58,000 bases of DNA from Cryptomeria japonica (GCF_030272615.1 NC_081407.1:148865744-148923743); one strand, 5' to 3'. Positions 33,301 through 45,494 are shown, numbered from the stretch's first letter. Notes: generated from the sequence alone by a model not told the origin. Program-made: numbers and translations.

Positions 33301-35123
33301 GTCGGAGGTTCAGATTAGGTTGCTAGGGTAACCCAGTGTATGGGGCTGGAACCTATGAAGACCTACCATGGTAACCATACCAGGTTGTGTGATGACACTT
33401 GTCCCTACGTTCGCTAGTGTGTTGATGTATTGTCCTAATAGGAGCACTTTTGTGGAGTCATCCTGTTGTCTATGCCCTTGTGAGTACCTGGTTTCATGTT
33501 AGACCTTGGGTGGTGATGACTTAGTTTTGTTGATGCTCCAGTGGACCTTTGTATTAGCTTCAATTATGTTCAGCTGGATCCTTTCCCTTTCCTTTTCAGA
33601 GATCGTTTATGTATTTGTTGACTGATGTGGTCATTTGTATATTGATTATGTTTCGCCTTGATGGCAGGATTGTAAATTATGAGAACATGTTGCAAACACT
33701 GGGATCTTTGGTGTCGTGTGTGCCCTTAGTTGGTGTGAGGTGTATCGACCTTATGTTGTATGCTTGTCCTCCTTTTTGTATGTGTGTGATTGAGCAGATC
33801 TTAACTTGTGTGTGACGTGTGTGTTCACACCTTGTTTTCACCTTCTTGATGTTGGTGTTTTGAGTGATTATATGTGCTTTGTTTGCTTATTGATGTCTTG
33901 GTCTATGATTACTCATATTCTAAAAGAGAGTCGTATGTACCTTCCTTATTGATTTTTGTACTCTTTAGACTAATCCATTTGGGTTGGTCAGTGCTTGTCT
34001 GGAATCTGAAAGTACGAAATATGCTTGTTTAAGATTATGATCTAGTTTAGTGTTGTTCACTTGAAGGACTAGTATGGCAAATAGTTAATGCTTATGGTGT
34101 AGCAAATTGAACGTTTATCACCCTTCCTCCTCTCTCTCTCTAGAAATTAAAATGTTTTGGATACGTATATTTATCTCTTATGTGAGGTTTCTTTTTGCAA
34201 GAGAAAGGTTGTGACTTCTTGAACCCTTGTGTGAACCCTATGACACTTCTTGTGTTTTAGATAATAAAGGGGCTATGGGTTTGAAATTTCATATTGGTTG
34301 TTGGGAGAAAATTGTATGTTTACATTAAAGAATTCTCCATGTATTTTGTAGGAGTGACATAATTAAATTCTATCTTATGTAATGTACATTAATATGCGGA
34401 TAGTTGTTATGTGAAACTGCTTTGTTTGTAAAAGAAGTGTTAAAGGGAACATGTTATAGTAGCTTCAAGAATATATTAATGTGTTCCACGAAAGATTGTT
34501 TTATGTGTTTTATTAAACCAGTTTGATTGAGGATTTATTTTAGCAATGCTCCATTGAACTTGCTTTTGCGTATATGTAATTACCTTATTATGTTTGGAAA
34601 GTGCAAATGAAAAGCTTGTTTGATGTGCATGCATTAATATGTGTTATTTTGTTGATAGCTCCTCACTTACCTTCTGATCTAATTTGATTTTCAATGATAG
34701 GTTGCAAATTGTGACATGTGTCTGTAGTGTATTAAAATAGTGAGTGTTCTCAAGAGGTCTTGTATTATCAAAAGATTGCCTATTTTGATCTCTGTTGTTT
34801 GGAAAACTAGAACATTCTATTGCAACCATAATAATTGGAAGAGTCATGTTAGGTTGTTTGGCATCCTTCTAAAATGGTAGTGAAATGAAAACCATGAAAT
34901 TAAAATAATAGACTTATAGTGAGAAATTTTATATTGTAGTGTGACTTTGTTGATCTTGTGTCTTTGTAGGAAATAGTTTGATTATCAAACTCTCTTTTCC
35001 TTCTCTTTGCCTAGATTATAAGATTTTTAGAAACGCTACAAAGAATGCATTGATTTAAATAGAATGTTTATTAAGCATGTGAATACGGATGCTTAGTGAA
35101 ATTCGAGAAAGATATAGGAATGA
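30323..35123 (+). mobile_element. Copy Y of the same noncoding family (left arm), nested in X
   Basis: It starts TGTAGTACCCCTGCCC, preceded by GATAA. It is collinear with the reverse complement of Z from 30323 to about 33675 (for example the CTTGGTTGCAGGAGATTTC block near 30537 and the GTGCCTCACACATG block near 33180), then diverges. The right end, expected as GGCATTACA followed by GATAA, is not found; it may lie in 39394-39900. No coding content. Confidence 0.7.
31779..31981. other. GC-rich segment in copy Y
   Basis: An abrupt 200-bp GC-rich, CpG-rich island about 1.46 kb from the left end, followed by T-rich sequence. The homologous positions in Z (37597-37800) and X (43018-43290) also hold GC-rich DNA, but of different sequence. 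The small open frames here are compositional. Confidence 0.75.
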
Positions 35124-37421
35124 TGTAATGCCCCGCCAGGAAACCCCGAAGGGATAAGCCAAAACAAAAGAATAGAGTGCAATAATTTTTTTTTTTTAGT
35201 TACACCACATTAAGATACAACGAGATATCAAAGATTCAGATTACATAGCAGAAGACATCAACTAACACCTAAAGAGTTTCCCAACGAGATTACTTAAATT
35301 TCACAATTCACTTAACTCACACAATTAATCCAATAAGCTGATTATCTTAATAACGAGATAATTCTTAATCAGGATAATTTCTTTCAGAAGATGGAAATAT
35401 AAATCACAAGCAAAGATTCATCCATTAAGATCTATTCATAATCTTCATTCAAACTTTTCATTAAAATACAAGCCATACATCTAATATTCTAACACACTAG
35501 AATTTCATCATAAACATATGAGATCTTTTCAAGCATACTTAATTTCCTTAACAACAACTGAATATATTCCATTACTCTAAGCTACATTCTTTCATATTCC
35601 AATTTATTGTATTTTAAAAGACGATTGCATACATGCATCTACGATAAATCTCATCTAAACCACTTATGCATTTGATCAAAATGGCATTCAAGAAAGGACT
35701 GCATATAAGCATTTAAAGTTAATTCCATCTTATCCACTTATACATTCTAACATAAGCTATTCATACATGATAAAGTTGAATAAGGGAAACATAAGAGAAT
35801 AACATCACATAACACCATAATGATCTCGGAGTTCACCCCTAAAGGGCTACATCTCCGGGTTTGCTCAACTGCAAGACCCCTCTAATAATTAATAAAGTGA
35901 AGAATAAAAGAGGTTACACCATTACAATCCGGCCATCAAGGCGAAATATAAACAATATACAAACGACTACATCGGTCAATTAATACATAAACGATCCTTA
36001 AAAAGGAAAGGATCCAGCTGAACATAATCAAAGCTAAAACAAAGGTCCATTGGAGCATCCACAAAACTGAGTCATCACCACCCAAGGTCTAACATGAAAC
36101 CCAATACTCACAAGGGCATAGACAAAAGGACGACCCACAAACGTGCTCCTAACAGGAAAAAATGACAACACATTAGCGAACGTAGGGACAAGTGTCATTA
36201 CACAACCTGGTATGGTTACCATGGTAGGTCTTCATAGGTTCCGGCCCCATACACTAGGTTATCTTGACAACCTAATCCGAACCTCCGGCCCAACCAAGCC
36301 TCATGTGGACCCACACATCCTCTCGTGAAGACAAGGATGATGGTTTGCCATTTCAGGCCTTTTCACAGCATGTCGGGTCTATGTTAACACTCGTCCCATG
36401 TGTGAGGCAAATTATCTTACTTAGAGATTACATCCTAATCTACTGATAGGTTATCACTTATTAGACTCACTTTCGATGGGTTACCCAACAACCACTTTGG
36501 GTGTGGCCCCCAATCGAAAGCCACTTTCCCATAAGACACTAGACTATACTCAGACGAACTCAAAAACCAAGGAATAGACATGGTCAGACGAACGGAGTTC
36601 AAGAAGGAGGGAACAACCATCTAGTCAAACACGAATCATCATTCGACACCCACACAAAGGATATGACCAAATATGACACTACCACAAAACAACAGTCAAC
36701 TCAGAACCAAGGACTGAAACAGGTACCCCAAGTAAATCCATACGACAGGGACCTATCAAACAAGCACGATTTGCCATTACATAAGCAAAAGCGAATACAA
36801 AAATTAAACTCGCATAGGTAATATTTAGCAGATACAATCTTTTCCGAATGGATTTAAACATTATAAGTCGATCAAGTTTTTCTACATGATCTATAAGAGA
36901 TTGCAGTTATCTACTTCATTAAGATACAGGTTGTTCTTGGTTTTCTAACTCTCTAAGGTTCATTGCATCGAACATACATATTAAGCCATAATGAGTTCTT
37001 AAACCAAATTCACATTAATAAAACTCAGACAACCATTAAGCAATTAAATAAGATATTTAATCTCCAATTAAAACATCATTGACATACTGGTTCAAAACCA
37101 ACCTCTACAGTTTCATATTTTCCAAGCCCAGTTGCACTATACGGATCACGGAAATATAAATATATAAGGGAATCCAAATGTAGATAATCATTTCCAAAAT
37201 CCAAATATTACTTCCTTACGCACGTATAGAAGAATCCAAAATTAACTGTTAATTAATGAGTATATTTATCAATCCACGATAAAAAAATATACACAATTAA
37301 TAACTAATAGTGCACAATAACCCAGTTAATTATTAGTTAATATATAATTATTAATCTTTATCAATAAAATATATTTTACTAATAATTAATGCATTGCACA
37401 AATTTCTAATTAAATATCGAT

Positions 37422-37453
<32 letters not shown>

Positions 37454-39388
37454 TTCCATTAATAATATATATAAAATAATTAATAATTAATTGAAAACTT
37501 AATTTTAAAGAAAAATACTTTTAATTTAATAAATTTATTTATTTATTTTATAAAAAAAATAATAATAAAAAAATGAAATACTTTATATTTTTTTAAAACC
37601 CCAAGGGCAGACCCATGTGGGGACCACATGGGCTTCTCCCACGCGGGCCTCCCTTTCCCCACAGGAAGGGTTGGGGAGACCATGACGTGGTCTCCACCCA
37701 ACCTAGGCTGCGTGGAGAGCACGGCATGGCCTCACCGCAGGCTTCTCCCCATGGTTTGGGGAAGCCTTGGCACCTGCCGCCCCCTCCCAAATTCGCCAAT
37801 ACAAAAACAACGTAACGCGTTAATTTTTTATTATAATAATATTTTATATTTTTTTAAAAAAATTGCTGTTAGAAAAGAATTTCATACACAACCAAAAAAC
37901 ATAGTCTCACAGAGACTGAAATAAATAATTTTTTTATTTTTATTCACCCATTTGCAATCTTTTTAAAAATACCCAGATTAGGAAAGGGGAAAATTTATCC
38001 AAAACCAACAGCATATTGGCCAAAAAAGATTGATTAACATTCATATATCAACCAACAGGCAGATATCTCTGATAAAAACTTGAATGTGAAAGCATTAACT
38101 TAGAATTTTAACAAATTTCATTGAAGAACAACCAATCTCAAGTTTATCTTTAAATTTTAAAAAAAACCAACCAGAGCAACCATAATCCAGGATTGAAATG
38201 GAAATAGAACAAGTAGGAATTGGATTGGAATTACAATCACAACTGTATCATTTTTCCCAATAGCTGAGATTTTTATTTATTTATAATCTCCACAAACAAA
38301 TTTCTTCAAAATCCAAAACAATTTCTGATAAGCAAAGAACCAAAATATAAACCAGAATCTTACCTCTTATAGCAATCCTGGAAAAGATTTAGTGAGGAGT
38401 CCAACCTGCAGGCTCAAGAAATTTCTCCTCCTCCAAAACCCCCAAATTTTCATCCAAAAAAATATTTTTCCAACAAACATTTTTCCAAAAATATCAATCC
38501 CCCAAAAGTTTCCAAAAGTCTAGGTTATAAGGAAGAGTTGACCAAAATTTCATTTTTTGGAATTAAAATTTTTATTTAAAAATTATTCTCATAAATAATT
38601 ATTTTTTAACTATATCAACAAATTAAATTGTTTTTCCCATTTAAAATTGATTTTCTCACTCAACTGAAATCTAACCTTTCTATTTCAAAGATGCCAAAAG
38701 ATTAAATTAATTCTATTGCAATTAAATTTAAATCTTTCTTTTTCAACAACATAAACATAGCAAATTTAATATTAAAATTAACTATTTAATTGAACTTACT
38801 CCCAATTTAAGACGAGCAATCCAATATCAATGATTTTCGCATAACGAAATCCCGATTAATTTAGTCCATTAATCTTTAATGCACAAACACATATTTAATC
38901 AAATTAAATACTAAGGACTAATTAATCAATTTAACCATACACACCAAGCATGCAAACCAAGAAAGTCAACCAGACAGACGACTCGCAAACCCAAACAAAA
39001 AGGAAATATCGACGACGACTGACGATGCTCACTTGAGCACGACTAAGGTCAACTAGGGTCTTACGACCACCTAATCCAACTCTAAGGATTACAGAGGTAC
39101 ACTCAAACCTGCAATTCCAGGTGAAGATGAACCTCGCACTCATGCGGCGTTGTACCTGAAATCTCCTGCAACCAAGAGTCATACATGCATACATATATAA
39201 ACTTAATGAAAGCGTTAGCCTGATATTAATACCACGAAATAGGAACACTAAACAACTTGCATACAACTACTATGAAAACCACATCAACAGCTATGCATTA
39301 AATCAAACATCTGACTATAACATTATATTAAGATAAACTAACCAAGATTAAACCAAGATTAGAAATTGATTAGGGTAGGGGTACTACA
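35124..39388 (-). mobile_element. Copy Z: complete 4.27-kb noncoding element, probably a giant solo LTR
   Basis: It lies between AATGA duplications (35119-35123 and 39389-39393). The ends are TGTAATGCCCC and GGGGTACTACA, an imperfect 11-bp inverted repeat with TG...CA termini. On the minus strand it begins like Y and ends like X (GGCGGGGCATTACA). No internal LTR pair, primer site or protein motif is visible. A solo LTR fits best. A DNA transposon with short inverted ends is possible, but the TG/CA ends and 5-bp duplication argue for LTR. Confidence 0.82.
37597..37800. other. GC-rich segment in copy Z
   Basis: GC-rich block with CCCCAAGGGCAGACCC at one edge and CCGCCCCCTCCCAAATTCG at the other, between strongly AT-rich flanks. 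It sits about 1.6 kb from the family start, at the same slot as in Y and X. No protein family is recognised in either strand. Confidence 0.75.
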
Positions 39389-39393
39389 AATGA

Positions 39394-39900
39394 TGTTATT
39401 TCCTTATGTAATTTTGAATTGTTAATAATTTCAGTACCAAATTCTAGAGTAAACTTGATTCGGTTATTCATGTGGGAAGCATTATTTAAACCTTCTTAGT
39501 GTAGATGATAGCGTACTAAAAAGTACTCCCCATAAATGTGACTAAACCAGTACTGGTGTATTCATGTGTATTGTAAGAAACCAGTACTTATTATATGTGC
39601 CCATGGGTTGGTAAAGTAATCAACCATGGAGGATATGTTGCTTATGAGTATGGGAAACCATACTATTTATGTGATGTTGCTTATTTGTTTCCCTACTGAG
39701 TACCAAACCTCGGGTTGTGGGTAATTCAGTATGTTAAGGGGTAGTATTAGAAGTCACCATTCCTTGAATAGTATGGATCAGTGTACGAGTAATGTCGGCG
39801 CGAAGCGACTTTAGCTTCTCTATTTTGATGAATGATATAGTTATACTATAAAACTGTATCAAAGGTGTCCTCAATACTTTCCCTTTTGATGAATCTATTT
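39394..39900. other. Right continuation of Y or X, unassigned
   Basis: The sequence after Z belongs to whatever Z landed in. Phrases AAACCAGTACT and GTACTA recur (39505-39590). The junction between the end of Y and the resumption of X must lie here or slightly beyond, but no GGCATTACA/GATAA joint is present. Confidence 0.4.
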
Positions 39901-41192
39901 ATAGGTTTATGTGTGGCAGCCTATTCCTTTCCTTTATTTGAGCATTTTGATGGCATTGATAGTATTTTGGAGGAGGTAGTAGTTGACCCTAATTGTCCCT
40001 CAATTACACTCTTGTGAGTGTCGTCAGTCAGTCGTTCCTTTTTTATTTTGTTCGGCCGTCGAATCGGTTTGTTTGACTTTTTCAAAATCTTTGTTTGGGT
40101 CTTCTCAGTTGTGTGCCCTAGTAGATTGAATTAATTAATTGAGTTTATGGCGTCACTTTATAGTTAGCATATTTAATTTATGAATTATAGTGCTTTATTG
40201 ATTATGAACTTAACTAATTAAGTGAAGTGATTAAATTTAGTTGCAAATTGCATTATATTAGAAATATAATTTTATTTAAATTTAGTAGAAAATAAATTAG
40301 TTGCATTTATTGTTCTCTAAGATTTTTTTTTTTTTAAAAATTCTTTCCTTAATTAGTTTGCAAATTTCATGAATTTAGAAATATAGTTTTATTTAAACTT
40401 TAGGGGTAAATAAATAAAATTAAATGTATTTATTGTACTCTAGAGCTAAAAAAAAAATGGAAATAAATAGAATTAAATACATTTATGAGACTCTAGATGA
40501 TTTAAAAAAAGAAAAAAAATAGAAATAAATAAAACAAGTTAAATTACTTTCCTAAATATTGTTTTTAGAAAGTTATTTAATTAGGCATGAGAAAAGAATA
40601 AAAGAAAAGGGAAAGTGTTGTTTTTAGAATAATGCATTTTTTTTTTTACTTGCCTTTTTGGAAAATTAAAAAAGAAAATCTTTTTTAGTTTTAAAATAGA
40701 ATATTATATTTTAGGGAAAGGAAATTATTTTTTTCAACCTAGAAAGGTTTAGGTAAAAGATATTTTTCAAAAAAAAAAGAGTTTTTTGGGGGGAGTTCAC
40801 AGGAAGGAGGCATAGATTTTGGGTGAAGAAAAATTATTTTGGAAGCAATATTTTGTTGAAGAAGAAATTATCAGAGGATTGCTGGAAGAGGGATTGACTT
40901 GGAAACCCAGTTGCAGGACTGAGCTCTTCTATGTGAATCTTCCAGGAAAGCGTCACGGGTTGGGTTGCTTTGCCTGGTTTTGTTTTCTTTTAATAAAAAA
41001 AAATTAGTTGCTTGAATCTCCAATCTATGTTGTGGAGTTTATTATTTCTTTTATGTATTTTTTAGTTTTGGCATTGTGAAAATTATAAGGGGTTATGTTG
41101 GCAAAATTTTGCCAGATTTACCCTCCTTTGTCCCATAAAAGTTTCTCTGTGTGTTATGCAAATTTGTGTTCTTCCTGGTTGAAGAAATTCAT

Positions 41193-41224
<32 letters not shown>
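39901..41224 (+). repeat. Right arm of X, AT-rich part ending in a TG microsatellite
   Basis: Resumes homology with Y at the TGAGTGTCGTCAGTCAGTCG block near 40014 (Y: near 30684). It contains poly-T and poly-A tracts, and 41197-41226 is a (TG)n run. No gene is recognised; the short frame at 40819 is unsupported. Confidence 0.6.
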
Positions 41225-41227
<3 letters not shown>

Positions 41228-42985
41228 TGGCAACACACACAAAAGCATAAAAAACAAACGTTAGTGCTAGTAACAAAAGATTATCCTAAACAAGCATATC
41301 AAGAGAGATATTAAGCATGAAATAGAAAGCATACAAACATAGAATAAATAAACTATACTCCTCCAAATGTTAATCAAGATTCTCATAGTTGCTCCTCCCT
41401 TGTTCCTCTCCTCTCCAAGTCCCAAATGAGTGTAGCTCTCAACTTTTAGCACTAGCCATGGATGCCTTATGGAGATTCAAGATGGTTAAATATGATAAAC
41501 AAATGCTATTCAAGTGTAGATAGTGATGCTATGAAAAAGCTCTATGCTAATACCAGTATAGCAACAATACTCTAATGCTTCCTTCCTTTGCTTGAGGGGA
41601 AGGGTTCTATTTATAGAAGAAATGGAGAAATGAAGGGTTAAGATTGAGCAATCTTAACAAGGGTTAGGGTTGAAAGATATTCAATCCATGTGAGACTTTC
41701 AACCCAATCCTATGTTGACAAGTGTCACCATGAGGAGGCTTGAGAGGAGAGATAATGAGCATTGAATGCTTGAGGGGATATGATGGTTGCCCTAGGGGGT
41801 TGGGTTAGGGTTAGGTTAATGGATATTCCTTTTATCCAAGGGATAAATGAATGTGCAAGGGTTAAATGGTTACCTTAGTCAAAGAAATAAATGATTTGAA
41901 GAGACCCATGAGTCAAAAGGATGGTTAAGTTAGAGGAAAGTCTCTAAACAAAGGTAAAAGGTTGGTTAACCACAAATGGTTATGTAAGAGTCTTTAATGG
42001 TTTGGAAGACTTTAGAGGTTAACCATTTGAAGACTTAAAGCCTTAAATGTCTTTCAAAGACTTTGAGGGTTTTGAGAAGTGACTCCAAGTTGCTTAGGAA
42101 TGTGACAATATTTAGGGGATGGATTAGGCTAATTAGGAAGGGGTTAGAAGAATCTAGAAGGGGGTTAGGATTGCAAGTGGGTTTTGTAGGAGAATGCAAG
42201 TGGGAAGAATTTTGAGATTTTCAATTGAAATAAAATCATTTATTTCAATTAAATGGTATAATTTGTATTTGGATAGATATTTAAATAAATATTTATTTAT
42301 TTAAATGTGAATGTGAATTTTGGATTTAAATAAATCTTAATTTATTTACATGAGAAAAAGAAAGATAAAGCATTAAATTCTTGAAGACTTTAAGGGAAAC
42401 CTTTAAAGGCTTAAGAAGACTCTAGAAGGAAGCCATTAAGTTTGAAGACTTTAAAGGAAACCATTAAAGGTTTGAGAAGACTCTAGAAGGAAGCCATTAA
42501 GTTTAAAGACTTTAAGGAAAACCATTAAAGGCTTGAGAAGACTCTAGAAGGAAGCCATTAAGTTTGAAGACTTTAAGGGAAACTATTAAAGGTTTCAAGT
42601 GGGTGAGGATAAATAAGATTTTAAATAAATTATTTATTTATTTAAAATAGTTGTGCTACTTGCATTTGTAGAAAAATGCAAGTGGCTGGAGGATAAAGGT
42701 GATTTAAATAAATGTTAATTTATTTAAATGTGAGAGATGGGATTTTGGGGGATTTAAATAAATATAAATTTATTTAAATGTGAAAGAAGATTTAATTAAA
42801 CAAATATGATTTATTTATTTAATTAATGGTCTGAATTTGGCTAAGTGAATTAAATCAAATAAATTGAATAATTTATTTAATTAATAGGAGAAGAGGGTTA
42901 AGATGAATTAATTAAATATTAATTTAATTAATTATTGATTGATGGTTAAATAATCAAATAAATACTAAATATTCATTTAATTAAG
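41225..42985 (-). repeat. Candidate solo LTR inserted in X, minus orientation
   Basis: This block has no counterpart in Y or Z and explains the extra 1.8 kb before the GC-rich slot of X. On the minus strand it has an AT-rich U3-like half and a TATA box CTATAAATAG (41608-41617). It ends near GTTGCCATCA at 41225-41234. The U3-like half is built from TTTAAATAAAT/ATTTATTTAAA palindromic phrases resembling those in the gypsy LTR at 50169. The upstream end is blurred by a (TA)n run, so no target duplication can be seen. Confidence 0.55.
42383..42600. repeat. 61-bp tandem repeat, about 3.5 units
   Basis: Units start with RAAGACTTTAARGRAAACC at 42383, 42444, 42505 and 42566, an exact 61-bp period. 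Each contains AGAAGACTCTAGAAGGAAGCC. Noncoding. Confidence 0.92.
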
Positions 42986-42986
42986 T

Positions 42987-42987
<1 letters not shown>

Positions 42988-43021
<34 letters not shown>
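42988..43021. repeat. (TA)n microsatellite
   Basis: Uninterrupted TA run next to the start of the GC-rich slot in X. Confidence 0.9.
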
Positions 43022-43022
<1 letters not shown>

Positions 43023-43290
43023 GGGGTCATAGGGGAGGGAGTTGGTAGTAATTGCTACCGTCGGTAGCACTGGTACGTTACGGTAGCAGGTACTACCGGT
43101 CATAGGCAATGCTACCGTATGGTGGCAGTGCTACCGAGGGTTGTACCTGCTACCGTAACATAGCAGTGCTACCGACGGTTGTACCTGCTACCGTAACGTA
43201 GTAGTGCTACCGATGGTAGTACAGGCTACCGTAGGGTATTAAAAAGCTACCAGGGCATCTTTTAATTCCGCCTCCCTAGTTTACGTGCCT
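43018..43290. repeat. GC-rich slot of X with GGTAGC/GCTACC palindromic tandem repeat
   Basis: GCTACCG and CGGTAGC alternate through 43050-43240. Three units with a 38-bp period start at GCAGTGCTACCGAGG (43125), GCAGTGCTACCGACGG (43163) and GTAGTGCTACCGATGG (43201). It occupies the position of the GC-rich islands of Y and Z. Confidence 0.85.
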
Positions 43291-43315
43291 CCGGTATTTT
43301 TTTGTAGAGTTTGGT

Positions 43316-43327
<12 letters not shown>

Positions 43328-43403
<76 letters not shown>
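43328..43403. repeat. (TA)n microsatellite
   Basis: About 75 bp of pure TA dinucleotide directly after the GC-rich slot of X. Confidence 0.95.
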
Positions 43404-43406
<3 letters not shown>

Positions 43407-44908
43407 TAATTTAGCCTTATTGATCAAATGTCAATTCTTCTTTTCTTTTATCAATGAGATGTATTTCCTATTTTTTTGAAATATCTATATTTGCAAGTAA
43501 TTAATGTTTTTTACTATTTTAAAAAGATTGTCTGTTATAGGATCTTTAGAATAAAGGGTATTCTTTGGTAAAAACATATTTCATTGTAAATCTAATTTGA
43601 GTTATTGTCTTGTTATAAAGGTTGTTTTTACCCCTTAGTCAGGTGTCGTTGTATAACCCTGTTGATGTGAGCCATGGTGTGTTATGTTTCCAAATGGTCA
43701 ATCCTGGGTTAATGATTGTGTATCCTTCACCTGTAAATCTATCAGGATTAGTTATGGTTGTTGGTTTCGCCATAGAGTTCTCGTAGAGAGACCATTCATG
43801 TTAGTGTCCTATGAGACAGAGTGGCTTTCAAGTGGGGCCACGCCGAAAGCGGAAGGTAGGATAACCCCTCGAAAGTCAATTAGGAAGTGATAACCTAATA
43901 AGTGATTAGGGGGTGGGTCGCTAAAATATTAAACTAAGATAATGTGCCTCACACATGGTTGAGTGCTTGTATAGGCTCAGGATGTGGTGAGAAGGCATGG
44001 AATGTCAAACCTACCACCTTGTCTTCATGAAAGGATTGGTAGGGTCCACATGATGCTTAGATGGAGTTGGGAGTTCGGGAGAGGTTACCAGGATAACCCA
44101 GGATGGGGGTTGGGACCTATGGACGCCTACCTAGGGTAACCACCTTAAGCCATGACACTCTCTCCTTAGAGTCACTAGTGTGTGTGAGTTGAGTCACATG
44201 GATTTTGCGGAGTCATGTTATACTGTTGTACTTGTCTTATTTTGCTTGTTTGAGGGTCTTCTGCTATCTCCCAACATAGTGGGGTGGTTCCACTTTGGGA
44301 TCATATGGTCCGGTGGTAGTGCCACTTCCCATCGGATATCCTTGATTGTATCTTCAGGTGAGGAAAGGCTTCTCTGGTGTTTTTTGGTTTGTGGTTCATG
44401 TACTAGTTCATGTTCGTGATCATTGTTTAGTTAAGACCTTGTGGTCATTGTATCAAACATTTATGTAACCTTGGCATTGTAACTTTTGGATTCCGTGGTA
44501 TGTTTGGAAGCCATGTATTTATGGATATTGTAATATTATATCAATGGAATGTATATTAATTCAGTTGCTTTAATCTTTTGTATAAATGATCTATGGAAAA
44601 ATAAATGCATTGGAATACTTTGATTCTTTCATTATAGAAATTAGATATATGAGTATGTTTTTAATTTAAGCATTTAATTTTTCCTAATTAGATGGACAAT
44701 TGGATTAACCATGATGTTAATATAATCTACGAATTAATCTTCATTGGTAACCCTTAGGAAATCATGTGTTAGACTTCCATTGTGTTATTAAACGTGCAAT
44801 TGTTATAATTAATGTACTTATCACTTAATCTTATATAAAAAAAAATATTTCACCCTTTAGTTGCCTAGTTGTGTTGTTTTCCTTTAGGGTTCCTGGCAGG
44901 GCATTACA
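43404..44908 (+). repeat. Distal part of X
   Basis: Homologous in order to Y 32990-33420 and to Z (reverse complement) 36560-36130: a GTGGCTTTC block, GTGATAACCTAA, GTGCCTCACACATGG, CCTTGTCTTCATGAAAGG and GGGTCCACATGA. The family end CCTGGCAGGGCATTACA is at 44892-44908. No open frame is shared among the copies, so this is not protein-coding. Confidence 0.75.
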
Positions 44909-44913
44909 CAAAT

Positions 44914-45038
44914 CATACCGATGACAATCAACCGATTATCTTCCCAATCCAATTCTTCTACTGGAAGCCGGTAAACAACCATAACAACAAGTGTTGACAT
45001 CAATGCAACACATAATCAATTACATCATATGGCCAACA
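44914..45038 (-). repeat. 5' LTR of element B, distal remainder
   Basis: Matches the end of the other B LTR (about 24350-24486), including GGTAAACAACCATAACARCA and TCATATGG. It ends CCAACA at 45033-45038. It continues 30191 across the X insertion. Confidence 0.88.
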
Positions 45039-45469
45039 AGGACAAGGTCATTCACCTTAGCCATAAAAGAGTGTATGTCCTCATCTTCTCCCATCTTCAA
45101 CATCTCATACTTTCCTTTCAAATTTTGCAGCTTAGCAACTTTCACTTGTTTATCTCCTTCATACAGGGTCCCAAGCTTCTCCCAGATCTCATGTGCGATC
45201 TGAAGTCCCATTATATTTGTCATCTCTGAATCAGTCAAGGAACTAATAAATGATTCCTTTGCTCTGATGTTACTTTCAACATCCTTAATCTCAACAACAG
45301 TAACCGGTCCATTCTGAGGAACATAATAGACATCCTTAGTAATCTTCCAATGATCTTCTCCAAGACATCTCAAATGCACCTCCATCTGGTTCTTCCATAT
45401 AGCATAGTTACTTCCATCAAATCTCGGACTCTCCTTCTTAAAGATAGTTGTCATCTCAGATGTCCTCAA
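45039..45469 (-). pseudogene. gag: Element A Gag N-terminal part
   Basis: Reads MTTIFKKESPRFDGSNYAIW, MEVHLRCLGEDHWKI, VESNIRAKESFISSLTDSEM and HEIWEKLGTLYEGDKQVKVA, up to FMAKVNDLVL at the B insertion. This is the first half of a copia Gag. The other half is at 22971-23276. An in-frame ATG at 45469 or, five codons on, at 45454 is the likely start. No stop interrupts this part. Confidence 0.92.
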
Positions 45470-45494
45470 GCGGTTAAGATTTTTCTGGAGGATC

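Larger units (their letters stand above)
30192..44908 (+). mobile_element. Insertion X: noncoding LTR-type family, in the 5' LTR of B
   Basis: It starts TGTAGTACCCC and ends GGCATTACA, with CAAAT duplicated at 30187-30191 and 44909-44913. TG...CA ends plus a 5-bp duplication fit an LTR, probably a very long solo LTR. Its own sequence is 30192-30322 and, after the copies Y and Z, roughly 39900-44908. It aligns with Y at several places, for example the GTGGCTTTC...GATAACC block near 43820 against 33060. It holds no protein motif. Confidence 0.8.
23277..45038 (-). mobile_element. Copia element B, inserted in the gag gene of A
   Basis: Bounded by AGGAC duplications at 23272-23276 and 45039-45043. 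Minus-strand order: 5' LTR (29137-30191 continued at 44914-45038), primer site, gag, protease, integrase, RT, RNase H, polypurine tracts, 3' LTR (24486-23277). The + strand start reads TATTGGG where the inner copy has TGTTAGG, so the terminal TG has become TA. All coding parts contain stops. B is itself split in its 5' LTR by X. Confidence 0.9.

Noticed and set aside
35124-39388. DNA transposon with terminal inverted repeats
   Set aside because: The inverted ends are only 11 bp and imperfect; TG...CA termini and a 5-bp duplication fit an LTR better. Kept as an alternative.
41267-41452. Short minus-strand frame in the solo LTR candidate
   Set aside because: Low-information sequence in a U5-like region with no family match.
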